DNA of 64,000 nt, from NCBI RefSeq assembly GCF_013314975.1, contig NZ_JABTYH010000014.1:47562-111561 (forward strand), given 5' to 3'. This document shows positions 54,167-63,361 of the stretch, one piece after another. The stretch's first letter is position 1, and every line of letters starts with the position of its first letter. Made by a program: the position numbers and the translations under genes. The notes beneath the pieces are model-generated. The model searched no databases, was not told the DNA's origin, and saw only the letters and a list, made by a program, of their open reading frames with translations. Source of the stretch: Pseudarthrobacter oxydans (GTDB lineage Bacteria > Actinomycetota > Actinomycetes > Actinomycetales > Micrococcaceae).

Positions 54167-56404
54167 ATGACGGCTTCAGACCAGCAGCACCCACAGCAAC
54201 CAGGGATGCCAACAGACCCTCCCGGGCTTTCGCCCGCGGCGGGCGGGGCTGCTGCCGGCCTGGCCGTGGACCCCCATTTGCTCCAGAAACTGGCAGATGC
54301 GCACGGCGTGGGCACCTCCTTCCAGGGCTGGGACGGCCTGCCGCACACGGTGGCAGAAGAGACGCTGGTCAAGGTCCTGGCTGCCTTGGGGGTACGGGCG
54401 GACACGAACCAGGCCATCGAGGCCGCGCTGGCGGAAGCTGAACTGGCCCCCTGGCGGCGGATGCTGCCGCCCGCCGTCGTCATCCAGCAGGGTGAACCCG
54501 CGCTGGTCCCGGTCCATGTGCGCGATGGCGTTGCAGTTAAGCTGGGCATCGCCCTTGAAGGCGGGGCCGGCTCTGTTGACGCCGTCCAGGAGGACGTCCG
54601 GGAACAGCCCCGGGATGTCGACGGGGTGGCCACCCGCCGTATGACCTTCGCCCTCCCGCAGGACCTGCCCCTCGGCTGGCATACCCTGAACGCCCAGGCC
54701 GGTGACGTGACCGCGGAGGCCACCCTGGTGGTGACGCCGCGCCAGCTCACCACCGCGCAGCCGCTCGAACAGCGCCGCGGCTGGGGGCTGGCCACACAGC
54801 TGTATTCCGTCCGGTCCAGGCGCTCCTGGGGGATCGGTGACTTCGCCGACCTCGCCGACCTCGCCGCCATCAGCGGCGAACGCGGGGCCGACTATGTGCT
54901 GGTCAACCCGCTGCATGCGGCCGAACCCGTGCCGCCGGTGCAGCCGTCGCCGTACTCGCCGTCCACACGCCGGTTCTTCAACCCGCTCTACATCCGCATC
55001 GAAGCTGTTCCCGAAGTGGCATACCTGAAGCCGCGCCGGCGCGCCGCGGTGGAGAAGCTCCGTGAGGAAGTGTCCGGGCTGAACAAGGACGGCGCGCGGC
55101 TGGACCGGAACGCCGTCTACGCGGCTAAGCTGCAGGCCCTGGAAATGCTCTACCACGCACGCCGCTCCCCGGCCAGGCAGGCCGCCTTCGATGAGTTCTG
55201 CCGGATCTCCGGCCAGGGACTGGACGATTTCGCGCTGTGGTCCGCCATCCGGGAGGACCTCGCGCCGGATGACCCGTTGTGGACCGATCCCGCCTGCGCG
55301 CTGGGCACCCCGGAGGCCGAGGCGCTGCGGGAAAAGCTGGGAGACAGGATCGGGTTCCACCGGTGGCTGCAGTGGATCTGCGATGAGCAGCTCGAAGAGG
55401 CCCAGAGGGCTGCGCTGCGTTCCGGCATGAGGCTTGGGGTGGTGCACGACCTCGCAGTGGGCGTGGACCACAGCAGCGCCGATGCCTGGACCCTGCGCGG
55501 CGTGCTGGCTCCCGCGACCAGCGTGGGCGCGCCCCCTGACATGTACAACCAGCAGGGCCAGGACTGGGGACAGCCGCCATGGCATCCGGCGCGCCTGGCC
55601 GAGGCCGGCTACATCCCGTTCCGGAACATGCTGGCCACGGTCCTGCGGCATGCGGGCGGGATCCGGGTGGACCACATCCTGGGCCTGTTCCGGCTGTGGT
55701 GGATTCCGGTGGGAAATGCCCCGGGTGACGGCGCGTACGTGCGCTACGACCATGCGGCGCTGATTGGCATCCTCGCCCTGGAGGCGCAGCGTGCCGGGGC
55801 CGTGGTCATTGGCGAGGACCTTGGCACCTTCGAGCCGTGGGTGCGCGACTATCTGGCTGCCCGCGGCATCCTTGGTACGTCCATCCTGTGGTTCGAGTAC
55901 GACGGCGACTCCCCCCTTGCGCCCGAAAAGTACCGGACGCAGGCCCTCGCCAGCGTCAACACCCACGACCTTCCGCCCACGGCCGGCTACCTCGCCGGTG
56001 ACCACGTGGCGCTGCGCAGCGGCTTGGGTTTGCTGGAGCGCTCCGAGGCGGAGGAGCGTGCCGAGCACAACGCGTCCCTGGAGAAGATGCTCGCCCTGGT
56101 CCGGGAACGTGGCTACCTGCCCGGGGCAACCGCGGGCGGGCAGGCGGAGACGGAAGAGCAGACCATCGAGGCGCTGCACCTCCTGCTCACCCAGACGCCG
56201 TCGGTCCTGCTGGGTGTTGCCCTTGTGGACGCGGTGGGGGAGCGGCGGGTCCAGAACCAGCCCGGCACCACCGAAGCGCTGTATCCGAACTGGCAGGTTC
56301 CGCTCGGCGGGCCGGATGGCAAGCCGGTGTTCCTTGACGATCTTCCCGCCAACCCGCGCTTTAACACGCTGCTGGCAGCGGTTGAAGGGGCCCTGCACAG
56401 CTAA
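54167..56404 (+). CDS. malQ: 4-alpha-glucanotransferase MalQ (GH77)
   Basis: Amylomaltase of 745 residues that disproportionates maltodextrins. An N-terminal actinobacterial extension (about 1-170) precedes the GH77 barrel. Catalytic Asp502 is in IRVDHILGLFRLWWIP and Glu550 in VIGEDLGTFEP. NTHDLPPTAGYLAGDH carries the third Asp. ATG 54167. It converges on the amylase gene through a shared terminator. Confidence 0.95.
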   Translation: MTASDQQHPQQPGMPTDPPGLSPAAGGAAAGLAVDPHLLQKLADAHGVGTSFQGWDGLPHTVAEETLVKVLAALGVRADTNQAIEAALAEAELAPWRRMLPPAVVIQQGEPALVPVHVRDGVAVKLGIALEGGAGSVDAVQEDVREQPRDVDGVATRRMTFALPQDLPLGWHTLNAQAGDVTAEATLVVTPRQLTTAQPLEQRRGWGLATQLYSVRSRRSWGIGDFADLADLAAISGERGADYVLVNPLHAAEPVPPVQPSPYSPSTRRFFNPLYIRIEAVPEVAYLKPRRRAAVEKLREEVSGLNKDGARLDRNAVYAAKLQALEMLYHARRSPARQAAFDEFCRISGQGLDDFALWSAIREDLAPDDPLWTDPACALGTPEAEALREKLGDRIGFHRWLQWICDEQLEEAQRAALRSGMRLGVVHDLAVGVDHSSADAWTLRGVLAPATSVGAPPDMYNQQGQDWGQPPWHPARLAEAGYIPFRNMLATVLRHAGGIRVDHILGLFRLWWIPVGNAPGDGAYVRYDHAALIGILALEAQRAGAVVIGEDLGTFEPWVRDYLAARGILGTSILWFEYDGDSPLAPEKYRTQALASVNTHDLPPTAGYLAGDHVALRSGLGLLERSEAEERAEHNASLEKMLALVRERGYLPGATAGGQAETEEQTIEALHLLLTQTPSVLLGVALVDAVGERRVQNQPGTTEALYPNWQVPLGGPDGKPVFLDDLPANPRFNTLLAAVEGALHS

Positions 56405-56446
56405 CTGACCGCCAGCAGCCTGTGCCGCCAACACCTTGTTGCCGCA

Positions 56447-56520
56447 CACAAAAAACGCGGGGCCACGTTGCGCCCGTCCGATGCTCCGGAACGGGTGCGA
56501 CGCGACCCCGCGTTTTTGTG
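56447..56520. terminator. Bidirectional terminator between malQ and the amylase gene
   Basis: CACAAAAAACGCGGGG on the left mirrors CCCCGCGTTTTTGTG on the right, with further pairing inside (CGCCCG with CGGGTGCG). A-run and T-run flank both sides, so it can stop transcription from either direction. Confidence 0.92.
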
Positions 56521-56526
56521 GTTCCG

Positions 56527-59500
56527 CTAGCCGGCCGTGATCACGTGGGTGAAATGGTCGTAGCGGAAGGTGGCCGGGCCGCCGCCGTGCTCGAACACGA
56601 TGTTGGCACCGGGCGACGCGCCGCCCGCGCCGTAGCTGACATTCCATGACCGGTCCAGGGCGGCCTTGAATTCATAGGTGCCGGCGGGCAGGGCCGGAGC
56701 GGACAGCTTCCACACGAGGTCAGCCGGATCGAGCTGAAGCTGTGCCTGGTCGCAGGCAGGCTCCCAGTCTGCGCCGCAGCCAAGCTCACTGTTCATGCTC
56801 CCGGCAGCCGCGACGGCACCCGGCTGCTGGGAGGCATAGACGGCGCTGAGCAGGTGGGTGCTGTTGTCGTAGCGGAACGTCACGGGGCCGCCGGGATGGT
56901 CCAGCGTGATGTTTTGCCCGTTGAGGGCGCCGCCTGCACCGTAGTTCTCGTCCCAGCCGCCGTTCAGCGCTGCCTTGTATTCGTACTGTCCCTTGGGAAG
57001 GTCCACCGTAAGGCGCCAGATCTTGTCCGCGGGGTCGAGTGCCATCATTGCCTGGGAACAGGCCGGGTCCCAAGGTTCAGCGCAACCCATTGCCTGGTTC
57101 AGGGAACCGGCCACCGTCACGGAATCGGGCTGCGGTGCTTCGCCCACCGTCACGGTCCGGGTTTCGCTAACCACGCTGAAGCCGGGCCCGCTCAAGGAGG
57201 CCCGGTAGCCCACCTTGGTGCCGTCATCGAGCCCGGAGACGTCGTCCTTTGCCGAGTACACGGGCGAGGAATCATCCGTGGACACCTCGGTCCAGGCGCC
57301 GTCCGCGACGCTTCGTTCGAAGGTAACTGTGTGGCTTGCCTTCTCGGGGTCCACGGTGGCACTCAGCTCCACCTGGCCCTCGGCGCTGCTGCCCTCTGCG
57401 GGCTTGTCCAGCGTCACGATGGGAGCCGGCACGCTCGCCGTGCGTGGCTGCGAGGTGGCGGTGTGCCCGCCGTTGTCCAAAACAGTGGCGCGGTAGTCGA
57501 CGGGTGTCCCGGAGTCCAGCCCCGCCACGTCATGGAACACCTGGTACGGGGCGGTGTCGTCAGTGCCGATGGGCACCCACTCGCCGCCTGCTGTCCTGGC
57601 CTCAAAGGTGACCTCGTAGAACGAAGAACCGCCGACGTCGGCCGTCACCTTGAGGCGCCCGTTGTCACCGGGAGCCGCTGCCGGGTCCTGGAGGGCGACG
57701 GCGGGCGCGGCCTTGGAGTGCGGGATCCGCCCGGACGACTGGTACACCACGGCGGAGAGCGGCGGGACCGTAACCGTCAGCGTGCCGGCCTCGGACGTCT
57801 TGGTTTCAGCCGCAGCGTCTCCGTAGATGCGGGTGTAGTTGCGCTTGCCAACATAAGTGGGAACCTCAGCGGTCTGCGCCTGTTCGCTGTTGTTCAGGGC
57901 CACCACGTACTCGCGCTGGTCTCCTGCGTCCGTGCGGGAGAAGGCGTAGATCCCCTGGCCTTCGGAGGCGTACCGGTGCTGGTGTGCGCCGTCGCGCAGG
58001 GCCGGGTGCTCGCTGGTGAGGGCGGCCAGCTCGCTGATCTTGCGGTACAGCGGGTGCCCGGTGTTGAAGTTGTCGGTGGCGTGCGTGGCATCCGTGCCCA
58101 GAAGGTTGTCGTCGAGGTACTCCGGCACCTGGCTGGCGAACAGCGTCTGGCGGGCGTCCTGGTCCCCGCCGGGGCCGGTGAAGCCCTGCTCGTCACCGTA
58201 GTAGATGACCGGGTTGCCGCGGGAGAAGTACATCAGCTCGTGGGCTAGCTGGTCGCGTGCCACCTGTTCGGCGTCGGACGATCCGGGGTTGTCAGCGGCG
58301 ATGAAGCTGCCGATGCGGCCCATGTCATGGTTCCCGAGGAACGTTGGCAACTGGTAGACGTTCGAGTCCGCGTCCGTGTACCAGTCATCTCCGGCGAAGA
58401 ACGCCTCCAGCGTGCGGGCGTCCTGGCTCTTGGAGGCGAAGCTGCGGGCGGCGTCCTGGAAGGGGAAGTCCAGGACGGCCTGCATCCGGTTCCGGGTTGT
58501 GTACTGGGAGGTGAAGCTCTTGGTGGTGTCGAAGACTTCGCCGAACATGAAGAACTCGTCCTTGCCCTGGGCTTTGGCGTAGCTGAGGACGTCCGGGCCG
58601 AACTCCTGCCAGAACTCGTTGTTGACGTGCTTCATGGTGTCGATGCGGAAACCGTCAACGCCAAAGTCGCCGATCCAGGTCTTGTAGATGTCCTTCATGC
58701 CGTCCACCACGGTGGGGTGCTCGGTGAACAGGTCGTCCAGGCCGAAGAAGTCGCCGTAGTAGGCGTCCTCGCCCACGAAGGTTGTGTCGCCCCGGTTGTG
58801 GTACAGCGTGGGGTCGTTCAGCCAGGCGGGAACCTTCAGGTCCTCCTCGCCGCCCTCCAGGACCGGGATGTAGGGGAAGGAAGTTTCCGGGTCGAGCTCA
58901 GGGAAGCTTTCCGAGCCGGCGTAGTCGCGGTCGTCGAACACCTCGCCGTCCGCGGTCTTGTACGGAACGTCGTCCTTGGAGGCGTAACCCTTGCGGGCGC
59001 CTCCTTCATAGCCGATGACATCCGCCGTGTGGTTGGTGATGATGTCGAAGTAAACCTTCATGCCGCGGGCGTGGGCCTCGTCGATGAGGGCCTTCAGTTC
59101 ATCGTTGGTGCCGAGGTGCGGATCGATCTGCGTGAAGTCGGTGATCCAGTACCCGTGGTACCCGGCCGACTTGTCCTCGGGCTGGACCGCCTTGTTCTTG
59201 AAGCTGGGGGTGAGCCAGATGGAGGTGGTGCCGAGGCCCTGGATGTAGTCGATCTTCTCCAGCAGGCCGGCCAGGTCTCCGCCGTTGTAGAAACCCTTCC
59301 TGGTGGGGTCGAAGCCGGACACCATGGGGTCGCCGCCCAGCCCGCCGTCGTCGTTCGCGGCGCTGCCGTTGCTGAAGCGGTCGGCCATGACGAAGTAGAA
59401 GTTCTCGTCCGTGACGGGAGCGCGGAGCGAGTGGAAGGCCGACGCCGGGCCCGGGTCTTTCGGGCCGGGTGCGGCTTGGGCGGGGAGGACTGCCGCTGAA

Positions 59501-59697
59501 ACTGCGACGGCGGCCGCCAGCAGCCCCGCGGCTGAACGGAAGGCGGTTGCTTTGGCGGTTGTTTTGGTCGTGATGCGGGCGGTGGTGCCGGCCCGGTCGG
59601 TGCGGTCGGCCCGCTCGGCCTGGGACGGTGGGACGGGTGGAGAAGCGGCTGATCTGCGGGCGCGCGAGGGCCCGCCGGAATGGGTGCGGAATAACAA
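56527..59697 (-). CDS. Secreted GH13 alpha-amylase with two X25-like modules
   Basis: Large extracellular enzyme of 1056 residues. A long basic N-terminus leads into a signal peptide (hydrophobic core near 55-72, cleavage after AQA). The GH13 barrel has Asp353 (GFRIDTM), Glu387 (FGEVFD) and Asp458 (GNHDMG). Two immunoglobulin-like segments follow (about 665-860), then two tandem modules of about 90 residues resembling the X25 domains of pullulanases (each with AGSxN, CAEPWDPAC or CGADWEPAC, and YGAGGA). TTG 59697 has AGGAAGG nine bases upstream. It should degrade starch outside the cell, feeding MalQ. Confidence 0.92.
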   Translation of the reverse strand: MLFRTHSGGPSRARRSAASPPVPPSQAERADRTDRAGTTARITTKTTAKATAFRSAAGLLAAAVAVSAAVLPAQAAPGPKDPGPASAFHSLRAPVTDENFYFVMADRFSNGSAANDDGGLGGDPMVSGFDPTRKGFYNGGDLAGLLEKIDYIQGLGTTSIWLTPSFKNKAVQPEDKSAGYHGYWITDFTQIDPHLGTNDELKALIDEAHARGMKVYFDIITNHTADVIGYEGGARKGYASKDDVPYKTADGEVFDDRDYAGSESFPELDPETSFPYIPVLEGGEEDLKVPAWLNDPTLYHNRGDTTFVGEDAYYGDFFGLDDLFTEHPTVVDGMKDIYKTWIGDFGVDGFRIDTMKHVNNEFWQEFGPDVLSYAKAQGKDEFFMFGEVFDTTKSFTSQYTTRNRMQAVLDFPFQDAARSFASKSQDARTLEAFFAGDDWYTDADSNVYQLPTFLGNHDMGRIGSFIAADNPGSSDAEQVARDQLAHELMYFSRGNPVIYYGDEQGFTGPGGDQDARQTLFASQVPEYLDDNLLGTDATHATDNFNTGHPLYRKISELAALTSEHPALRDGAHQHRYASEGQGIYAFSRTDAGDQREYVVALNNSEQAQTAEVPTYVGKRNYTRIYGDAAAETKTSEAGTLTVTVPPLSAVVYQSSGRIPHSKAAPAVALQDPAAAPGDNGRLKVTADVGGSSFYEVTFEARTAGGEWVPIGTDDTAPYQVFHDVAGLDSGTPVDYRATVLDNGGHTATSQPRTASVPAPIVTLDKPAEGSSAEGQVELSATVDPEKASHTVTFERSVADGAWTEVSTDDSSPVYSAKDDVSGLDDGTKVGYRASLSGPGFSVVSETRTVTVGEAPQPDSVTVAGSLNQAMGCAEPWDPACSQAMMALDPADKIWRLTVDLPKGQYEYKAALNGGWDENYGAGGALNGQNITLDHPGGPVTFRYDNSTHLLSAVYASQQPGAVAAAGSMNSELGCGADWEPACDQAQLQLDPADLVWKLSAPALPAGTYEFKAALDRSWNVSYGAGGASPGANIVFEHGGGPATFRYDHFTHVITAG

Positions 59698-59810
59698 GGG
59701 GTGAGACCTTCCTGGGAGCGTCGCTGCTGTTCAGGCTTGCCGGGGTAACAGGCGGCAATGATGAGTGCGGTTCACGGGAAAGCCAGCCTTTCCGTGAGGC
59801 ACATCACAAC

Positions 59811-59824
59811 TGTAAGCGCTTGCA
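59811..59824. promoter_or_regulatory. LacI-type (maltose-type) operator before the amylase gene
   Basis: TGTAAGCGCTTGCA, one mismatch from a perfect 14-bp palindrome and close to MalR-type or CcpA-like sites. It lies about 115 bp upstream of the amylase start. The regulator must be elsewhere, as none of the three LacI genes here is adjacent. Confidence 0.7.
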
Positions 59825-60007
59825 CCGAATAACTCCAGTGATTGTGCGATGGCGTAGGTGGCCGCCTGGCGTATGTCCCGCTCAACGGCCCGCCTCAGAG
59901 GCGGGCCGGGAGGGCTCAAGCGGCAGGGCCTAAACGGCAGCGCTGCCCCGGGCTGTCGCCTTTCAGTGCTCACCTGTAATTGGCAGCGGCCCTCCGTCCA
60001 GTGGCTG

Positions 60008-60108
60008 CCCGGCAGTGCTCATTCGGCAGCCCTGCGCCGCATACTCGACTGGCCGTGCATGTGTAGCGGACCTGCTCCGGACGCCGCCCGGCAGTGCCTA
60101 TCCGGCAG
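60008..60108. repeat. Pair of imperfect 22-bp repeats
   Basis: The segment starting CCCGGCAGTGCTCATTC (60008-60029) recurs as CCCGGCAGTGCCTATCC (60087-60108) with three mismatches. A looser GGCAG-containing copy occurs near 59936. No coding role seen. Confidence 0.6.
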
Positions 60109-60145
60109 TCTTCACCAGCCCTTCCCAGTGCCCAGCCGGGGGCGA

Positions 60146-61192
60146 CTAGATTGAAGGCACCAGGGCGGTTGGCGAGGGGGTACGCAGGTTGTGAACAACG
60201 TCTCCCGGGCAGCCCGTGACGGCGTCCAGGGCAAAGGTGGCCACGTTGTCGGACCGCTCGTGGGCCACGTGGAGCCAGTTCCCCCGCACCAGGTGGTGAC
60301 GAGGCCAGTTCCCCCCGCTGGGCGAGTCCTTGACGGGAATCAGTTCCGTCCCGCCGGCACCAACCTTGAGGACGCTGATGATATTGGAGCCGCGAACGCC
60401 CACGTACGCATAGGAACCTTGGAAGCCGAGGCAGATTTCCGCGCCGGAGTCGTCCGGCAGGCTGCGGCCCGAGGTTGCCGGACCGCGGAAGACCAGCTCG
60501 AATACCCCCGCTTCCGGCCTCACGACGAATACTTCAACGGAGTACTCGGACACCACGAACACGTTTCCGTTCTGGTGCTGCACCAGGTGCCGGGGGCCAC
60601 TGCCGAAGGGGAGGACAACTTCGTGGTCAGCCACCAGCCCGGTGCCCGGCACGTAGTTCCACACCCGAAGGGTGTCGTGGCCCAGATCCGTCGTCATGAT
60701 GCGTCCGTCCGCCAGCATCAGGCTTGCGTGGGCGCGGCTCTGTCGGGGCTCACCTGTACCCAGGCCCGCGTGTGGATCCACCGACGGTGCAGCAGGGAGA
60801 CGGCCGGTCATTCCGCCGTCGGCATCCAGTTCGAAGAGCAGGACCTGCCCGTCGCCCCAGCAGGTTACGGTGACGAAGCGGCCCTGCCGGTCCACAGCGA
60901 CATGGCACGTTGCTTCTCCGGCGGGTTGCGGATCGCCGAGGGGCTCCAGCCCGTAGTCGCCTGAGCGGCGGAAAGCCCGAACCATTTTGCGCTGTTCGGC
61001 CACTGCGTAGACCACGGGCAGGGTGGGGTGAACGGCAACGAACGACGGCGAGTCCGTTTTCGCCGCAGTCCCCAGCCGTTCAAGGCTTCCGTCGGGCTTA
61101 GCGGCCAGGGCGCCGATGCCGTCAGCATGGCCTCCTCCGTCGGGCGTGTAGGTGCCGGTCCAAATAACGGGCTGCTGCGCAGGCAAAGTCAT
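60146..61192 (-). CDS. Lactonase-family beta-propeller protein
   Basis: Protein of 348 residues of the seven-bladed propeller 6-phosphogluconolactonase (Pgl/YbhE) family. SPSFVAVHPTLPVVYAVAE, SRAHASLMLADGRIMTTDLGHDTLRVW and GSGPRHLVQH are typical blade motifs. ATG 61192 has AGGATGGACC upstream. It may hydrolyse a sugar lactone; the substrate is not evident from context. Confidence 0.88.
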   Translation of the reverse strand: MTLPAQQPVIWTGTYTPDGGGHADGIGALAAKPDGSLERLGTAAKTDSPSFVAVHPTLPVVYAVAEQRKMVRAFRRSGDYGLEPLGDPQPAGEATCHVAVDRQGRFVTVTCWGDGQVLLFELDADGGMTGRLPAAPSVDPHAGLGTGEPRQSRAHASLMLADGRIMTTDLGHDTLRVWNYVPGTGLVADHEVVLPFGSGPRHLVQHQNGNVFVVSEYSVEVFVVRPEAGVFELVFRGPATSGRSLPDDSGAEICLGFQGSYAYVGVRGSNIISVLKVGAGGTELIPVKDSPSGGNWPRHHLVRGNWLHVAHERSDNVATFALDAVTGCPGDVVHNLRTPSPTALVPSI

Positions 61193-61294
61193 GGGTCCAT
61201 CCTGCCAACAAACGGATGCTTTGCGGTGCACCTGCCCACTAGCATGGGCCTGCAGTCACGCTGTTGGCTGCAGGCCCTCGGGAAGGGATGATGA

Positions 61295-62158
61295 ATGCCA
61301 GTTGACGATGCAACGGCCGCGCCCCATGCCCTTGCTCCCATTGTGTCCGCCCTGCGGGCAGCCGGCTGCGTTTTCGCGGAAGACGAAGCGCAGCTGCTGG
61401 TAGCCGAGGCGCCGGACTCCGAAGCCCTCGCCGAATGGGTGGACCGCCGCATGTCCGGCATGCCACTGGAACACATTCTTGGGTGGGCGGACTTCTGCGG
61501 GGAACGGATCGCCGTGGACCCGGGAGTTTTTGTGCCACGGCGCAGGACTGAACTGCTGGTTCACCAGGCGGTAAGCCTGCTGCAGCGCGACCGGCCGTTG
61601 TCACCGCCCCCTGTTGTTGTCGACCTTTGCTGCGGGTCGGGCGCGGTGGGTACGGCTATTGCCCGGCTGTACCCGGAGGCGGAACTGCACTCAGCCGATA
61701 TTGATCCTGCCGCAGTGAACTGTGCCCGCCGCAATGTGGACGCCGTGGGTGGCCGCGTATATCAGGGTGACCTGTTCGCAGCCCTGCCGCCGGGACTTCA
61801 GGGACGGGTGCGGATCCTCGCCGTCAACGCGCCTTATGTCCCCACAGAGGCGATAAAGACAATGCCGCCCGAAGCGCGCCTCCATGAGTCACGGGCAGCG
61901 CTCGACGGCGGCGACGACGGTTTGGACTTCCACCGTCGCGTGGCAGCAGAGGCCAGCGAATGGCTTTTGCCTGACGGGCACCTGCTGATCGAGACCAGTG
62001 GACTGCAGTCCGGGCGGACAGCCGGGATTGTGGCTGGGGCAGGGTTCACTGTCCGCGCCGTCCACTCTGATGAGCTGGACGGAACTGTGGTGGTTGGTGC
62101 GCCTCTTTGTGGCAAACGCCCCCGAGGGTTTCCAGGGCGCCGGACGCCGTCTTGCTGA
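61295..62158 (+). CDS. PrmC-related protein N5-glutamine methyltransferase
   Basis: SAM-dependent methyltransferase of 287 residues. The SAM-binding motif VVDLCCGSGAVGTAIA is followed by NAPYVPT in place of the NPPY of true PrmC. The actinobacterial PrmC-related group carries this change. ATG 61295. Substrate unknown but probably a protein glutamine. Confidence 0.87.
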   Translation: MPVDDATAAPHALAPIVSALRAAGCVFAEDEAQLLVAEAPDSEALAEWVDRRMSGMPLEHILGWADFCGERIAVDPGVFVPRRRTELLVHQAVSLLQRDRPLSPPPVVVDLCCGSGAVGTAIARLYPEAELHSADIDPAAVNCARRNVDAVGGRVYQGDLFAALPPGLQGRVRILAVNAPYVPTEAIKTMPPEARLHESRAALDGGDDGLDFHRRVAAEASEWLLPDGHLLIETSGLQSGRTAGIVAGAGFTVRAVHSDELDGTVVVGAPLCGKRPRGFPGRRTPSC

Positions 62159-62200
62159 TCAATCCGTGTCCTCAGTCGGTGGCAGGCCGAGTTGCGCCGC

Positions 62201-62827
62201 TTAGGTCCGCGACCGGAGGATGGGCAAGCCGGGGCCGGCAAGCTCGTCCAGGTAAGGCTTGCGGCCGGCCATGCCCATTACCAGGGCGAGGGTTGAACCG
62301 GTGACCATCGGGCCGGTGCCCGCGGCGAACGAGCCATCATCAGCGCGTAACTGCAGGCCGGCCGCAAGTGTGCCGCTTTTCACGGTGAAGTCGCGTCCAG
62401 CATAAAAATCGGCTACGACGGTCAACGCCTCAACGCTCGGCCGCCGGGGAAGTCCCAGCGGTTGGCGGATGTCTTGGGCATGCACCACAACTTCGCCGAG
62501 GTAGGCCGCAAGGTGGCCTGAGGGCGCTTTGGTACTGCCGAGTATGGCGCGGAAGCGCTCTAGCGTCTCGGCCGGCGTCCTGCCGCGATGCTCGGCCAGC
62601 CTGCGCTGATTATGGACGTCGGGCCGGAAACGCGCACCGAGTATGCTGCGGAGCCACTGCCACTGGTTCAAACTCGCGGCGGCCGTGAGGTGGGCGAGAA
62701 CTTGCTCGACATCCCACTGCGAACACAGAGTGGGGTGCTGCCACTGCTCTGCGGTGAGGCTCTCCAGGTCTTCTGCCAGGGCGGTCCGCTCAGCTTGGAC
62801 CATGTGCCATAAGTGTTCGCTTTTCAA
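62201..62827 (-). CDS. Maleylpyruvate-isomerase-family (DinB-like) protein
   Basis: Protein of 208 residues of the mycothiol-dependent MDMPI family. The N-terminal helical bundle has LTAEQWQHPTLCSQWDVEQVLAHLTAAA, with the metal-binding His, and VVVHAQDIRQPLG near the middle. TTG 62827 has GGGGGA five bases upstream; longer readings to 62875 are less likely. Substrate unknown. Confidence 0.87.
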   Translation of the reverse strand: MKSEHLWHMVQAERTALAEDLESLTAEQWQHPTLCSQWDVEQVLAHLTAAASLNQWQWLRSILGARFRPDVHNQRRLAEHRGRTPAETLERFRAILGSTKAPSGHLAAYLGEVVVHAQDIRQPLGLPRRPSVEALTVVADFYAGRDFTVKSGTLAAGLQLRADDGSFAAGTGPMVTGSTLALVMGMAGRKPYLDELAGPGLPILRSRT

Positions 62828-62875
62828 TGACGTCCCCCTACATTCTCGCGGCCAGTGCTCACCGGCGACGCTCAC

Positions 62876-63361
62876 GCGAGGCCGACGTGCCAGCGGCTGC
62901 CCGGATCAGACGGGAGGCACCGCTGCCGTCGAGTCTCTCATGGGTAACCCGGCGCACGGAGACTGTGAGCAGCAAATCGAGAGGGTCGGCCTCGACCTCG
63001 TCTCCCTTCGCCAGGTTGCTCGGGTACTTCGGTCGATCAGCAGGAAGCCCGCGGCACGGTCGCGTCCTCCGCCGAAAGAAACAGGGTGCGCAGTTGGTAG
63101 GAGAGCGCCCGGACGATGGCGTGCCATGGATAGTTCCCAGACGTGCCCACTGTTCACCGGGCAAATCCGACAGATCAGCGGCAGGTTGGCGCCTCTCGGA
63201 GTGGACAACTTGCCAGACGGTAGCTGCTGACGTGCGCATGAGGGTTCTTTCATCCGTGGGTGTGAACTGCAGATTATCTGGAGGAACACCGAGACAGACA
63301 CTATCGGGAAACATGAATCGTTGCCCCCGGTTTATCGAACAGGTCAGGGTTATGAGTCCTC
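62876..63361. other. Intergenic stretch, possible decayed coding sequence
   Basis: No gene can be called. The leftward frame around 62870-63120 has a protein-like run (KGDEVEADPLDLLLTVSVRR) but no proper start and mixed composition. It may be the remnant of a gene. Confidence 0.4.

Larger units (their letters stand above)
59698..60145. other. Control region of the amylase gene with diverged repeats
   Basis: No gene in this 448-bp stretch. It holds the LacI-type operator at 59811 and a pair of 22-bp imperfect repeats at 60008 and 60087. The right part, near the end of the lactonase-like gene, is rich in GGCAG units. Confidence 0.6.

Noticed and set aside
53935..54870. Minus-strand open frame of 311 codons opposite malQ
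   Set aside because: Composition is Ser/Arg/Ala-rich as expected for the antisense of a high-GC gene; no motif and no start signal.
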